Source of the DNA: Ga0074130 sp035565355
Lineage (GTDB): Bacteria > Pseudomonadota > Gammaproteobacteria > Burkholderiales > Rhodocyclaceae
Length of the DNA: 27,531 nucleotides
NCBI GenBank assembly: GCA_035565355.1
Contig: DATMSM010000005.1
Coordinates: 1-27,531, forward strand
Reading direction: 5' to 3'
Part shown: positions 7,568 to 17,075 of the stretch, piece by piece
Position numbering within the stretch: position 1 is the first letter of the stretch
How the letters are laid out: every line of letters starts with the position of its first letter
Notes under the pieces: model-generated
The model's database searches: none
What the model was told of the DNA's origin: nothing
The model's input: the letters and a program-made list of their open reading frames with translations, nothing else
Program-made: the position numbers and the translations under genes

Positions 7568-7890
7568 CCCCCTTTCCGGGAAAGGGGGCGATTACGGTTC
7601 GCCATGCTGCGCATGGCTCCCAGATTAAGGGCAGCTCCGCACTGCTGACTGCGCGGGTTGCGCCTTGGCTTGAGGCGGCTCTGCGCCAAGGCTGCGTAGT
7701 TTCCTCTCTCCGTAGCTGCGAAGAACCCTCTGAGTAGCTTTTGCGCCGGGCCGCCCCAAGCAAAAGCGGTCCGTTCGCGGAGCGAACACTCCCTCAAGTA
7801 AGGACTACGAAGCGCCCCTTAAATGGAGAGCGGCGTAGCCGCGAACCAAAGTCACCCTCTCCCTCGGGGGAGAGGGCTGGGGTGAGGGCC
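7568..7890. repeat. Hairpin-dense intergenic repeat region between glnB and sulP
   Basis: No gene is supported here. Perfect inverted repeats occur one after another: 7568-7577/7579-7588 (CCCCCTTTCC), 7601-7607/7611-7617 (GCCATGC), 7662-7669/7685-7692 (GCCTTGGC), 7737-7744/7760-7767 (GCTTTTGC), 7773-7778/7782-7787 (GTTCGC), 7830-7834/7838-7842 (GCGGC) and 7855-7862/7869-7876 (CCCTCTCC). The right end, with a CTGGGGTGAGGG tail, resembles the CCCTCACCCC-type REP repeats seen in many proteobacteria. The left end has a similar CCCCAACCCCC hairpin in the opposite sense, so the region could be one REP/MITE-like element about 320 bp long. Confidence 0.6.
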
Positions 7891-7896
7891 AATCAG

Positions 7897-9648
7897 CTAT
7901 TCCCCGCGCCAGTCTATCCACTCCACCGGATGGATCTCACGATAGCAGTTGACGGCTTCTTCCAGTGTGGCGAAGAAGCGCGCTTCACCGAAGCGATCGA
8001 AGATGCCGAAGCGGCGGAGCTTGTCCTTGACCGGGTCCTTCATCTCGGCGAAGCGCAGCTGTATGCCGGCCTCGGCCAGTTCGATATCCAGGTCGACCAG
8101 CATGTCGGCGGAGGTGACATCCACGCTGGTCATCGGCTCGGCCGCGATCACCAGCCAGCGCACCGGTGTGGGCGCGGCCTCGGCGGCCTCCAGTACGCGC
8201 TTGTGGAACCATTCGGCATTGGCGAAGAACAGCGGTGAGTCCCAGCGCAGCAGCACCATGCCCGGGATTTGTTCGGCGTGCGGGTGGCGTGTGATGTCGT
8301 GATAGCCATTGAGACCACGCACGCGACCGAGTACCGCCGAATACGGACGCCAGCCATCCCAGAGAAATTCGATCACTGCAATCAGCACGGCAATGCCGAT
8401 GCCCTCGATGGCGCCGAACAGCAGCACGCCCAGGGTGCAGGCAATCGATAGCCAGAACTCCCAGGCCTGGATGCGGTGGATGCGGCGCAGGTCGCGTACC
8501 TCGATCAGGCCGATGGCGGAAGCAATCACCACGGCTGCCAGCGCGGCGCCGGGCAAGTAGTAGAGCAGGGTCGGGGCGAAGACGAGGAGCGCGGCGACCG
8601 CCAGCGCGCCGACCACGCCGGTGAGCTGGGTGCGTGCCCCGGCGGCTTCTGCCACCGGTGTGCGCGAGGACGAGCTGCAAATCGGAAAGCCCTGAAACAG
8701 GCCTGCCGCGAGGTTGGCCATGCCGAGTCCGAGCATCTCCTGGTTCGGATCCACGGGGCTACGCAGGCGCGTGGCATAGACACGCGAGAGCACGCTGGTG
8801 TCGGCGAAGGAGACCAGCGCAGCAGCAATGCCGCCGACCAGGATGGGTGTCCAGTCTTCGCTGCGTATCCACGGCAGAGCGAACTCGGGCAGTCCTTGCG
8901 GCAGGGCGCCGAGGATGGCGACGCCGGTGCCATTGGACAGATCCAGGGTGGCGACTGCGAGCGTGGCGGCCAGCACCGCGACCAGAATGCCCGGCACGCG
9001 CTGAAAACGTTTGAGCATGAAAATAATGGCCAGTGTGCCCAGGCCGATGGCGCAGGCGTGGCCGTTGATCTGGCCGCCGAAGATGCCGCGCAGCGTTGCC
9101 AGTGTGTCTTGCAGCGGTCCCTGACTCTCGATGGAAAAGCCGAGCAGCTTGGGCGTCTGTGCGATCAGTACCGCCAGTGCGATGCCGTTCATGTAGCCGT
9201 AGCGGATTGGCTTGGAGAGTAATTCGGTAATGAAGCCCAGTCGCGCGAGGCCGGCGATGACGCAGATTCCGCCGGATACCAGCGCCATCATCGAGGCCAG
9301 CGCGATGGCACGGGCCGGGTCGCCGCCCGAGAGCGGCAGCACGGTGGCGAGGATGACGGCGACCAGCGCCGAGTCGGGCCCGAGCACGAGGATGCGGCTG
9401 GGGCCGAAAATTGCATAGGCCAGCAGCGGCACGATGGTGGCGTAGAGGCCGTAAATGGCCGGTACGCCCGAGGCGGCCGCGTAGGCAATACCGACCGGCA
9501 CGAGGATGGTGGTAAGCACCAGGCCGGCGCCGATATCGTGGTGCAGCCAGGAACGTTCGTAGTTGCGCAGCCACTGCAGGCAGGGCAGCCAGCGTTGCCA
9601 GCCGCGGACGGCCTTGGGGCGGCCGTTCAGGCCATTTGCAGGGTTCAT
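7897..9648 (-). CDS. SulP family anion permease with C-terminal STAS domain
   Basis: This 583-aa inner-membrane transporter has about ten or more hydrophobic helices in residues 30-430, then a cytoplasmic STAS domain at about 450-570 (GMVLLRWDSPLFFANA, SVDVTSADMLVDL). Family landmarks include GLVLTTILVPVGIAYAAASGVPAIYGLYA and GFPICSSSSRTPVAEAAGARTQLTG. SulP proteins move sulfate, bicarbonate or other anions, and the substrate cannot be told here. The frame is open further upstream, but ATG 9648 overlaps the stop of the preceding smr gene (ATGA), which indicates translational coupling and explains the missing Shine-Dalgarno. It appears to be the last gene of a trxB-smr-sulP transcript. Confidence 0.92.
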   Translation of the reverse strand: MNPANGLNGRPKAVRGWQRWLPCLQWLRNYERSWLHHDIGAGLVLTTILVPVGIAYAAASGVPAIYGLYATIVPLLAYAIFGPSRILVLGPDSALVAVILATVLPLSGGDPARAIALASMMALVSGGICVIAGLARLGFITELLSKPIRYGYMNGIALAVLIAQTPKLLGFSIESQGPLQDTLATLRGIFGGQINGHACAIGLGTLAIIFMLKRFQRVPGILVAVLAATLAVATLDLSNGTGVAILGALPQGLPEFALPWIRSEDWTPILVGGIAAALVSFADTSVLSRVYATRLRSPVDPNQEMLGLGMANLAAGLFQGFPICSSSSRTPVAEAAGARTQLTGVVGALAVAALLVFAPTLLYYLPGAALAAVVIASAIGLIEVRDLRRIHRIQAWEFWLSIACTLGVLLFGAIEGIGIAVLIAVIEFLWDGWRPYSAVLGRVRGLNGYHDITRHPHAEQIPGMVLLRWDSPLFFANAEWFHKRVLEAAEAAPTPVRWLVIAAEPMTSVDVTSADMLVDLDIELAEAGIQLRFAEMKDPVKDKLRRFGIFDRFGEARFFATLEEAVNCYREIHPVEWIDWRGE

Positions 9649-10199
9649 TTTTGGCGCTTGAGTAAAACCGTGACGGCGCCACCGCCGCCCTCGGAGGCGC
9701 GCGTCTGCGCATAGGCCAGCACTTCCTTGCGGTTGGCCAGCCAGTTGCGCACCAGCTCCTTGAGCACGGGTTCGCGGCCCGGCGAGCGCAAGCCCTTGCC
9801 GTGGATGATGCGCACGCAACGCAGCCCCAGGGTCAATGCCATGGCAATGAACTGGGCCATCTCGGCACGCGCCTGTTCGCGATTCATGCCGTGCAGGTCG
9901 AGCTGGGCTTGCGATACCCAGCGACCGGCGCGCAGGTCGCGCAGCACCAGCCTGGGAATGCCGTTCTGCGCAAAGGCCAGCTCGTCGCCGCCTTCGAGCA
10001 TGATCTCGAAGGGTGCGGCCTCCAGGCTCTCGGCCAGGGCGAGAATTTCGTCCATCTCGCGCTGGCGCGGAATCGCCAGCGGCAGGTCAGGTGTGTGCTC
10101 GACGCGGTCGTTGAGGAGGGGCACGACGTCTGCCACCTCCTCACGAAACAAGGCCCGCTCTTCCGGAGTGGGCTCCGTCGGCGGGCCTTTCTTCTTCAC
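9645..10199 (-). CDS. Smr-domain protein (SmrA-like)
   Basis: This 184-aa protein has a charged N-terminal half and a C-terminal Smr (small MutS-related) domain. The two family motifs are visible: LDLHG (100-104) and HGKG (133-136), followed by PVLKELVRNWL and a glycine-rich GGGGAVTVLLKR strand. Smr domains have nuclease activity on branched DNA or on RNA in characterised members; the target here is unknown. There is no signal peptide. The start is GTG 10199, 26 nt after the trxB stop codon, with a weak ribosome site. Its stop overlaps the sulP start codon. The position between trxB and sulP suggests one operon, without an obvious shared pathway. Confidence 0.9.
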   Translation of the reverse strand: MKKKGPPTEPTPEERALFREEVADVVPLLNDRVEHTPDLPLAIPRQREMDEILALAESLEAAPFEIMLEGGDELAFAQNGIPRLVLRDLRAGRWVSQAQLDLHGMNREQARAEMAQFIAMALTLGLRCVRIIHGKGLRSPGREPVLKELVRNWLANRKEVLAYAQTRASEGGGGAVTVLLKRQK

Positions 10200-10225
10200 G
10201 CCTGCGCGTGCTTGCCGCGTGCGGT

Positions 10226-11179
10226 TTATTTCAGGTCGTCCAGGTAACGCTCGGCATCAAGCGCGGCCTGGCAACCGCTGCCGGCGCTGGTGATGGCCTG
10301 GCGGTAGATGTGGTCCTGCACATCGCCCGCGGCAAAGATGCCGGGGATGCTGGTTTGGGTGGCATTGCCGTTGCGGCCGCCGTGGGTGATCAGGTAGCCG
10401 TTTTCCATTTCCAGCTGGCCGGCGAAGATGTCGGTGTTGGGCTTGTGGCCGATGGCAATGAAGACGCCCTTGAGCTCGATATCTTCGGTCTTGCCGTCGA
10501 CGGTGCTCTTGATGCGCATGCCCGTGACGCCGGTCTTGTCGCCCAGCACTTCGTCCAGCGTGCTGTTCCACTTGATCGTGACTTTGCCTTCCTTCTCGCG
10601 CGCAAACAGCTTGTCGGCGAGGATCTTCTCGGAGCGGAACTTGTCGCGGCGATGCACCACGGTGACGTGGCGGGCGATATTGGACAGGTACAGCGCTTCC
10701 TCGACAGCGGTGTTGCCGCCGCCGATCACGGCTACGTCCTGGCCCTTGTAAAAGAAGCCGTCGCAGGTGGCGCAGGCCGACACGCCCTTGCCGGAGAAAG
10801 CCTCTTCGGACGGCAGGCCGAGATACTGCGCCGAGGCGCCAGTGGCGATAATGAGGGCGTCGCAGGTGTAGGTGCCGGCGTCGCCGATCAGGGTAAAGGG
10901 CTTCTCAGTCAGCTTGGCGGTGTGAATGTGGTCGAACACCATCTCGGTGTTGAAGCGCGTTGCATGCGCTTCAAAACGGGCCATCAGCTCCGGGCCTTGC
11001 ACGCCTTCGGCGTCAGCCGGCCAGTTATCCACGTCGGTGGTGGTCATCAGCTGGCCGCCCTGGGCGATGCCGGTGATGATCACAGGGTTGAGGTTGGCAC
11101 GGGCGGCATAGACTGCTGCGGTGTAACCGGCGGGGCCGGAGCCGAGAATCAGAAGGGGAATATGACGAGTGGTGCTCAT
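10226..11179 (-). CDS. trxB: Thioredoxin reductase
   Basis: This 317-aa cytoplasmic flavoenzyme transfers electrons from NADPH to thioredoxin. It shows the FAD-binding GSGPAG at 13-18, the redox pair Cys136-Ala-Thr-Cys139 followed by DGFF, the NADPH-binding GGGNTA at 153-158, HRRDKFR, and the C-terminal FAD motif IFAAGDVQD. The frame extends ten codons upstream to a TTG (11209), but ATG 11179 (MSTTRHIP) gives the usual length, and a TATAAT box on the minus strand (11214-11209) lies inside the longer version. It is probably the first gene of the trxB-smr-sulP transcript. Confidence 0.96.
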   Translation of the reverse strand: MSTTRHIPLLILGSGPAGYTAAVYAARANLNPVIITGIAQGGQLMTTTDVDNWPADAEGVQGPELMARFEAHATRFNTEMVFDHIHTAKLTEKPFTLIGDAGTYTCDALIIATGASAQYLGLPSEEAFSGKGVSACATCDGFFYKGQDVAVIGGGNTAVEEALYLSNIARHVTVVHRRDKFRSEKILADKLFAREKEGKVTIKWNSTLDEVLGDKTGVTGMRIKSTVDGKTEDIELKGVFIAIGHKPNTDIFAGQLEMENGYLITHGGRNGNATQTSIPGIFAAGDVQDHIYRQAITSAGSGCQAALDAERYLDDLK

Positions 11180-11208
11180 GATGGAATCCGTGGTGAGTTC
11201 AGCTTGCA

Positions 11209-11214
11209 ATTATA
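11209..11214 (-). promoter_or_regulatory. -10 box (TATAAT) for trxB
   Basis: A perfect TATAAT read on the minus strand lies 30 nt upstream of the trxB ATG. No clear -35 is present at 16-18 bp. An inverted repeat starts three bases beyond it. Confidence 0.5.
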
Positions 11215-11216
11215 AA

Positions 11217-11255
11217 GGGCATGACCGTCGCGGGCTCGTTCCGGGGATCATGCCC
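11217..11255. promoter_or_regulatory. Inverted repeat GGGCATGA-N23-TCATGCCC upstream of trxB
   Basis: Two perfect 8-bp arms (11217-11224 and 11248-11255) flank the expected -35 region of the trxB promoter. This is the arrangement of an operator for a dimeric regulator, or simply a hairpin. No regulator can be named. Confidence 0.4.
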
Positions 11256-11507
11256 CGCAGTTGAGGCCGCAGCGCCGCCATATCAAGCCAGGCCGGGGCT
11301 ATCTGCATGATTTAACGAGGCTATGGCGCAAGGCGCGGACTCCCCGGTGAAAACCGCTTTTCTCGGCCTTTTGCCGTCGGGCCAGGCGGCTACCATGGGA
11401 CGCTGCTATCCGTCCGCTTGTATCGAGAGGATGGAGTGAACCAGGGGGAAGCCCTTGCCTGCCAAAGATAAAAACCGGGCTCCGCAGAAGAGCAGGGCAG
11501 GGTTCGA
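11256..11507. other. Non-coding gap between trxB and ftsK
   Basis: The full trxB-ftsK gap is about 360 bp. Apart from the trxB control elements on its left and the ftsK promoter candidate on its right, I see no gene with a convincing ribosome site, no RNA gene and no T-run terminator. Short frames such as the 14-codon one from ATG 11395 look accidental. Confidence 0.5.
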
Positions 11508-11536
11508 TTGACACTGGACGAGCGCTTCCGTAAAAC
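11508..11536 (+). promoter_or_regulatory. Sigma-70-type promoter candidate for ftsK
   Basis: A perfect -35 TTGACA (11508-11513) and a -10 TAAAAC (11531-11536, four of six) are exactly 17 bp apart. The implied start of transcription, near 11543, lies after the first ATG (11537) and just before the second (11546), so the mRNA would be almost leaderless. Confidence 0.5.
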
Positions 11537-13846
<2,310 letters not shown>

Positions 13847-13873
13847 GCGCCCGCCTGCTTGTAAGACCCGACT

Positions 13874-13906
13874 GGCTGCTGTTTCAGACATCCTGAAACA
13901 GCAGCC
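13874..13906. repeat. 14-bp perfect hairpin between ftsK and lolA
   Basis: GGCTGCTGTTTCAG (13874-13887) and its exact reverse complement (13893-13906) enclose the loop ACATC. An outer ACCCG/CGGGT pair extends the structure. It lies 27 nt after the ftsK stop. There is no T-run, so it is not a standard intrinsic terminator on either strand; it may stabilise an mRNA end or attenuate read-through into lolA. Confidence 0.8.
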
Positions 13907-13943
13907 CTGAGCAGCCGGGTGCCGCCTCTGGCAAAATGTGCCG

Positions 13944-14567
13944 ATGAAATCGCTATTTATCCCCTCATTGTTGTCTGCGGTGGCCTTGACGCTCTGGTGC
14001 GACGCCGCCGTGGCCGGCGGTATAGCCCAGCTCAAGGGCTTCCTTGCCGAGACCAAGTCCGCCAAGGCCTCCTTCAGCCAGGTCGTGGCCAGCAAGTCGG
14101 GCAAGAAGCAGGAGTCCTCCGGCAGCATGGCCTTCGCGCGTCCGGGCAAGTTCCGCTGGAGCTACGAGAAGCCCTATCAGCAGTTGCTGGTCAGCGACGG
14201 CGTCAAGCTGTGGAGCTATGACAAGGATCTGGAGCAGGTGACGATCAAGAAGCTCGGCGATGCGCTCGGCAATACGCCGGCCGCCTTTCTCGCCGGCAGC
14301 GGTGACGTGGAAAAGAACTTCACCCTGAGCGAGCCCGGCACGGTAGACGGCGTCGATATCGTCGATGCCGTGCCCAAGGACAAGGACAGTACCTTTCAGC
14401 GCGTGCGCATCGGCTTTGTCGACAAGCTGCCCAAGATGATGGAGGTGCGCGACAACTTCGGCCAGGTGACGACACTCTCGTTCACCGGCTTCGAACGCAA
14501 CCCGAGCTTTGCCGCCGGCACCTTCAGCTTCACGCCGCCCAAGGGCGTGGATATCGTCGGTGAGTGA
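13944..14567 (+). CDS. lolA: Outer-membrane lipoprotein carrier protein LolA
   Basis: This 207-aa periplasmic chaperone takes lipoproteins from LolCDE to LolB. It has a signal peptide (MKSLFIPSLLSAVALTLW, cleavage after AVA near residue 24). The LolA fold blocks include AKASFSQVVASKSGKKQESSG, ARPGKFRWSYEKPYQQLLVSDG, KLWSYDKDLEQVTIKK, and NPSFAAGTFSFTPPKGVDIVGE at the end. ATG 13944 is preferred over GTG 13938 because it starts the lysine of the signal peptide directly. The last nine codons and the stop recur, with synonymous changes, 1.17 kb downstream beyond a methyltransferase gene. rarA normally follows lolA directly but is displaced here by about 2.5 kb. Confidence 0.94.
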   Translation: MKSLFIPSLLSAVALTLWCDAAVAGGIAQLKGFLAETKSAKASFSQVVASKSGKKQESSGSMAFARPGKFRWSYEKPYQQLLVSDGVKLWSYDKDLEQVTIKKLGDALGNTPAAFLAGSGDVEKNFTLSEPGTVDGVDIVDAVPKDKDSTFQRVRIGFVDKLPKMMEVRDNFGQVTTLSFTGFERNPSFAAGTFSFTPPKGVDIVGE

Positions 14568-14570
14568 TTG
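14538..14570 (+). repeat. Direct repeat, left copy (lolA 3' end)
   Basis: This is the native lolA tail, CCCAAGGGCGTGGATAT followed by C, GTCGGTGA and GTGATTG. It shares an exact 17-bp block and, after one mismatch, an 8-bp block with the copy at 15704-15740. The pair brackets the methyltransferase islet, as attachment-site duplications do. Confidence 0.85.
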
Positions 14571-14684
14571 TGCCCGCGCAGTGATTAAAGACGAAGGTTA
14601 GCGGAGGCGAGCAACATAGTCTGTCGCACCTCGAGTCCAGAAGCAGCGGTGTGTTGTTCGCTTCTTGTAGCGCCCGTCGAGCGA

Positions 14685-15638
14685 CTAAGCACTGAGCTCG
14701 GTACTCGATGCTTTCGCAACCCCTTGGGGCTTGCGGAACAGTACCTGAATGCCGCATAAAGGGCTTACCTGAGAGGCCACTGTTTGAAGCGAGAGTCGTT
14801 GCCCCAGCTTGACGATTGAATCGAGAGTAAAGAAGTTGACGTGCTCTCTCATGGGAACCAGGCCCAATGGCGGCAGTATCCCAAGCTTGACGCGAAAGGC
14901 CGTGCTGTATAGATCGAGGTATTTATGAAAAACACGGTTTTTAAGAGCAAGGCCTAAAGTAAAGTTGCGAAGACGCCCTGGAGCTGCATGGCTTGTCCAT
15001 TGCTGCGTCGGCAGTTCGATATAAATGAAGCCGTCCTCAGCGGCAATGTCCCGCAGTTGTTCCAAGACCAAGTCCGGTGTGCTTATGTGCTCCAGTGTTT
15101 GCGCGCAGACGACCAAATCCCACGCTTCGCGTAGCAAATCTGATTCGCTTGTTAGCTTCTCGACTCCCGGCAAAACAGCGCTTGCAGTGAGGTCAAAGAC
15201 TGCTCGGCGCTTGCAGTTTAGGGTTGCAATTAGGCGCCCATCTCCGCCACCGAAGTCGACGACCCGAAAGTCCTGAATGTCAGGTTGCCTCTCGGACACC
15301 AAGGCAAGCATTTCCTTTTGCCGGTGTGGTGACGCCATCCAAGCTTCGTCACGGTCGTATGCTGACTGACTATAGAAGACCTCATCGCGGCAGCGTTCGG
15401 CTACGTACCTGTCACCACGGTAGTCGGAATAGTATCGTTTGGCTTCTGCGGATGATAAATGTCGCCGATAGGTTCTAAACCCGCAGTCGTGGCAATAGAG
15501 TAGATCGGTCATTTCAGACGGCCCTCCCCACGCTGCGCGAGATAGAAATAGCGAGGTGAGTGTGGGTTCGGCTGTTAAGTTTCGACCTTGGCAGCAAAGA
15601 CAGCTCAAGTGCTTGTTGGATTTGTCAGTCGAGCTCAT
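14685..15638 (-). CDS. Class I SAM-dependent methyltransferase with N-terminal zinc-binding-like segment
   Basis: This 317-aa protein opens with two Cys-x2-Cys pairs (Cys13/Cys16 and Cys49/Cys52, the latter in YCHDCGF), like the zinc-binding segment of sugar C-methyltransferases. A Rossmann methyltransferase domain follows, with motif I VVDFGGGDGRL (glycines at 130-134) and DLVVCAQTLEHI. The C-terminal part has a conserved-looking MREHVNFFTLDSI. The substrate is unknown; a sugar or polysaccharide intermediate is a guess from the family. Codon use and base composition look more AT-rich than the neighbours. No Shine-Dalgarno is evident before ATG 15638, so the start is uncertain. It lies opposite to lolA and rarA and is the only gene between the two lolA-tail repeats, which suggests horizontal arrival. 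Confidence 0.85.
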   Translation of the reverse strand: MSSTDKSNKHLSCLCCQGRNLTAEPTLTSLFLSRAAWGGPSEMTDLLYCHDCGFRTYRRHLSSAEAKRYYSDYRGDRYVAERCRDEVFYSQSAYDRDEAWMASPHRQKEMLALVSERQPDIQDFRVVDFGGGDGRLIATLNCKRRAVFDLTASAVLPGVEKLTSESDLLREAWDLVVCAQTLEHISTPDLVLEQLRDIAAEDGFIYIELPTQQWTSHAAPGRLRNFTLGLALKNRVFHKYLDLYSTAFRVKLGILPPLGLVPMREHVNFFTLDSIVKLGQRLSLQTVASQVSPLCGIQVLFRKPQGVAKASSTELSA

Positions 15639-15703
15639 AGGGGGGTAAGCCGATAAGGGGGAAGATGTCGGCGATATGGGTGTCTAACAGCAAGTTAGCG
15701 GTA

Positions 15704-15740
15704 CCCAAGGGCGTGGATATTGTCGGTGAATGAATGATTG
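15704..15740 (+). repeat. Direct repeat, right copy (orphan lolA 3' end)
   Basis: This matches the lolA tail at 14538-14570. It encodes the same PKGVDIVGE and stop with two synonymous third-base changes (ATT for ATC, GAA for GAG), then ATGAATGATTG against GTGATTG. It has no upstream lolA body, so it is a displaced fragment. Confidence 0.85.
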
Positions 15741-15776
15741 CCGGCGGCCAGCTTCGCCGCAAGGTCAGACTTTATC

Positions 15777-16769
15777 TCAGTAGCAAGGGTATTTGTATTC
15801 GCAGATCGGGGTGACGGCACGCTTGTGCATTTCCTCAGTTGCGGCTAACCAGCTTCTGAGTTCCTGTCCGGTCATGAAAACCCGACTGTAGGCGCCTTGT
15901 TCCATGTAGCCCCCCCACTCAGGCGTTTCGACGACTTGTTTAAACAGGGTGATGAAATACTTTTTTTGCTCGTCAGTGACGCCCGGTCCCATGAAGATGC
16001 TGGTGGGCGCCTGATAGGAAACGTCGATTCCAGCTTCCTTGCAAGTCGGTATTTCATCCCAAGCGAGCGTCCCGTTGGACTTGCGTCCGACAGACAGGCG
16101 AGTGTCATTGAATACGCATTGCGGAGTCAGGGTGCCGTTACGCGAAAGCGTCTCTCTCTCCATGGGGTTGAACAGGGCTGAATCAAACGCCTGCTGCGAC
16201 CCCTCGTCGGGAAACGGCTTGGACGGCAGGTAGGTGAATTTGACGCCGGTAGCGCGCTCGATGGCGATAGTCAAGAACTGATCTTCTTGCTTTGTGCCTG
16301 CGCCGCGCATCTTCATCTTGTACGGTCCGGCAGACTTAGCCGCATCGAGATATGCCCGGGCGGATTCATATCCGTCCTTGGAATGGGTCCAGAGAATGAA
16401 AGGCTCGAGCGACAGCGTGACGACCGGGCTGAAGTTCTTCCAGTTGAAAGGCACGCCGGTGGTCAGGGGCACTGAAAACAGGCCGTTACCCGCAATCATG
16501 ATGCGATGCGGTTCAACTAGACCATTCTTGAGCAGAAAAAAGGCTTCCGCACCCATGCCACCGGATTTGTTTGCGATAACCAAGTCCTGCTTCATCAGCT
16601 TGTGCTTGACGACAATGCCTTGGATCAACCTGGCCGTCTGGTCGATGCGGGTTTCGGCCCCCGACGGCACGATCAGCTCAACTGGCTTGTCCGGCTCCCA
16701 TGCGGCCCATGCGGCGCCATGTCCCGCAAGCACAGACAACAGCGCAGCGAACCTTGCGATAGTGTTCAT
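15777..16769 (-). CDS. Bug/TctC-family periplasmic substrate-binding protein
   Basis: This 330-aa protein begins with a signal peptide (MNTIARFAALLSVLAGHGAAWA, in two parts: a basic start and a hydrophobic core). A Bug-type fold follows: KPVELIVPSGAETRIDQTAR, FNWKNFSPVVTLSLEP, YKMKMRGAGTKQEDQF, NPMERETLSRNGTLTPQCVF, PTSIFMGPGVTDEQ and a C-terminal CEYKYPCY. Family members bind carboxylates for tripartite tricarboxylate transporters or act as orphan sensors. No tctA or tctB is adjacent. The usual glycine-rich VGGHV-type stretch before the NNP motif is altered (GSQQAFDSALFNPM), so the ligand pocket may differ. It lies in the lolA-rarA insertion, with lower GC by eye than the flanks. Confidence 0.85.
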   Translation of the reverse strand: MNTIARFAALLSVLAGHGAAWAAWEPDKPVELIVPSGAETRIDQTARLIQGIVVKHKLMKQDLVIANKSGGMGAEAFFLLKNGLVEPHRIMIAGNGLFSVPLTTGVPFNWKNFSPVVTLSLEPFILWTHSKDGYESARAYLDAAKSAGPYKMKMRGAGTKQEDQFLTIAIERATGVKFTYLPSKPFPDEGSQQAFDSALFNPMERETLSRNGTLTPQCVFNDTRLSVGRKSNGTLAWDEIPTCKEAGIDVSYQAPTSIFMGPGVTDEQKKYFITLFKQVVETPEWGGYMEQGAYSRVFMTGQELRSWLAATEEMHKRAVTPICEYKYPCY

Positions 16770-16841
16770 GCGGTGCCCTTGATAATTAACGTTAGAGGTA
16801 GGAGGCTACGGCCCGAAGGTCGCTGATCGAGCGGCTTGCCA

Positions 16842-16983
16842 TCAATATCCTTGTGCGGCCAAGGCTTTCTGCAGAAGCTTTTCCATATAATCAAAGTCGT
16901 CCTGCGAGCGGCGCAAAAAACATGGACAATCCGTTACTTGGCAACGTTCTGGTAGGGCTCGACCAGACAGGCCCAGATTAATT
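16842..16983 (-). pseudogene. Possible coding remnant between tctC and rarA
   Basis: On the minus strand a frame ending at TGA (16844-16842) reads PERCQVTDCPCFLRRSQ then DDFDYMEKLLQKALAAQGY, which looks protein-like and ends like a real C-terminus. It is closed upstream by an in-frame TAA near 16986 and has no good start codon. I do not recognise the family. The rest of the roughly 300-bp gap 16770-17075 shows no gene or terminator that I can support. Confidence 0.25.
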
Positions 16984-17075
16984 GAGCGTTACAGCATCAG
17001 AACCGAATGGATCTATGTGTCGGGTATCATAAAGTTCACTTCCCTATGTTTGTATGTTAGCCCGCTGGATCGAGC

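Noticed and set aside
15681..15702. Integron attC-like site (GTCTAAC ... GTTAGCG) at the right end of the methyltransferase islet
   Set aside because: The arms are only five bases apart and the right core does not fit GTTRRRY, so it is a small hairpin, not a cassette recombination site.
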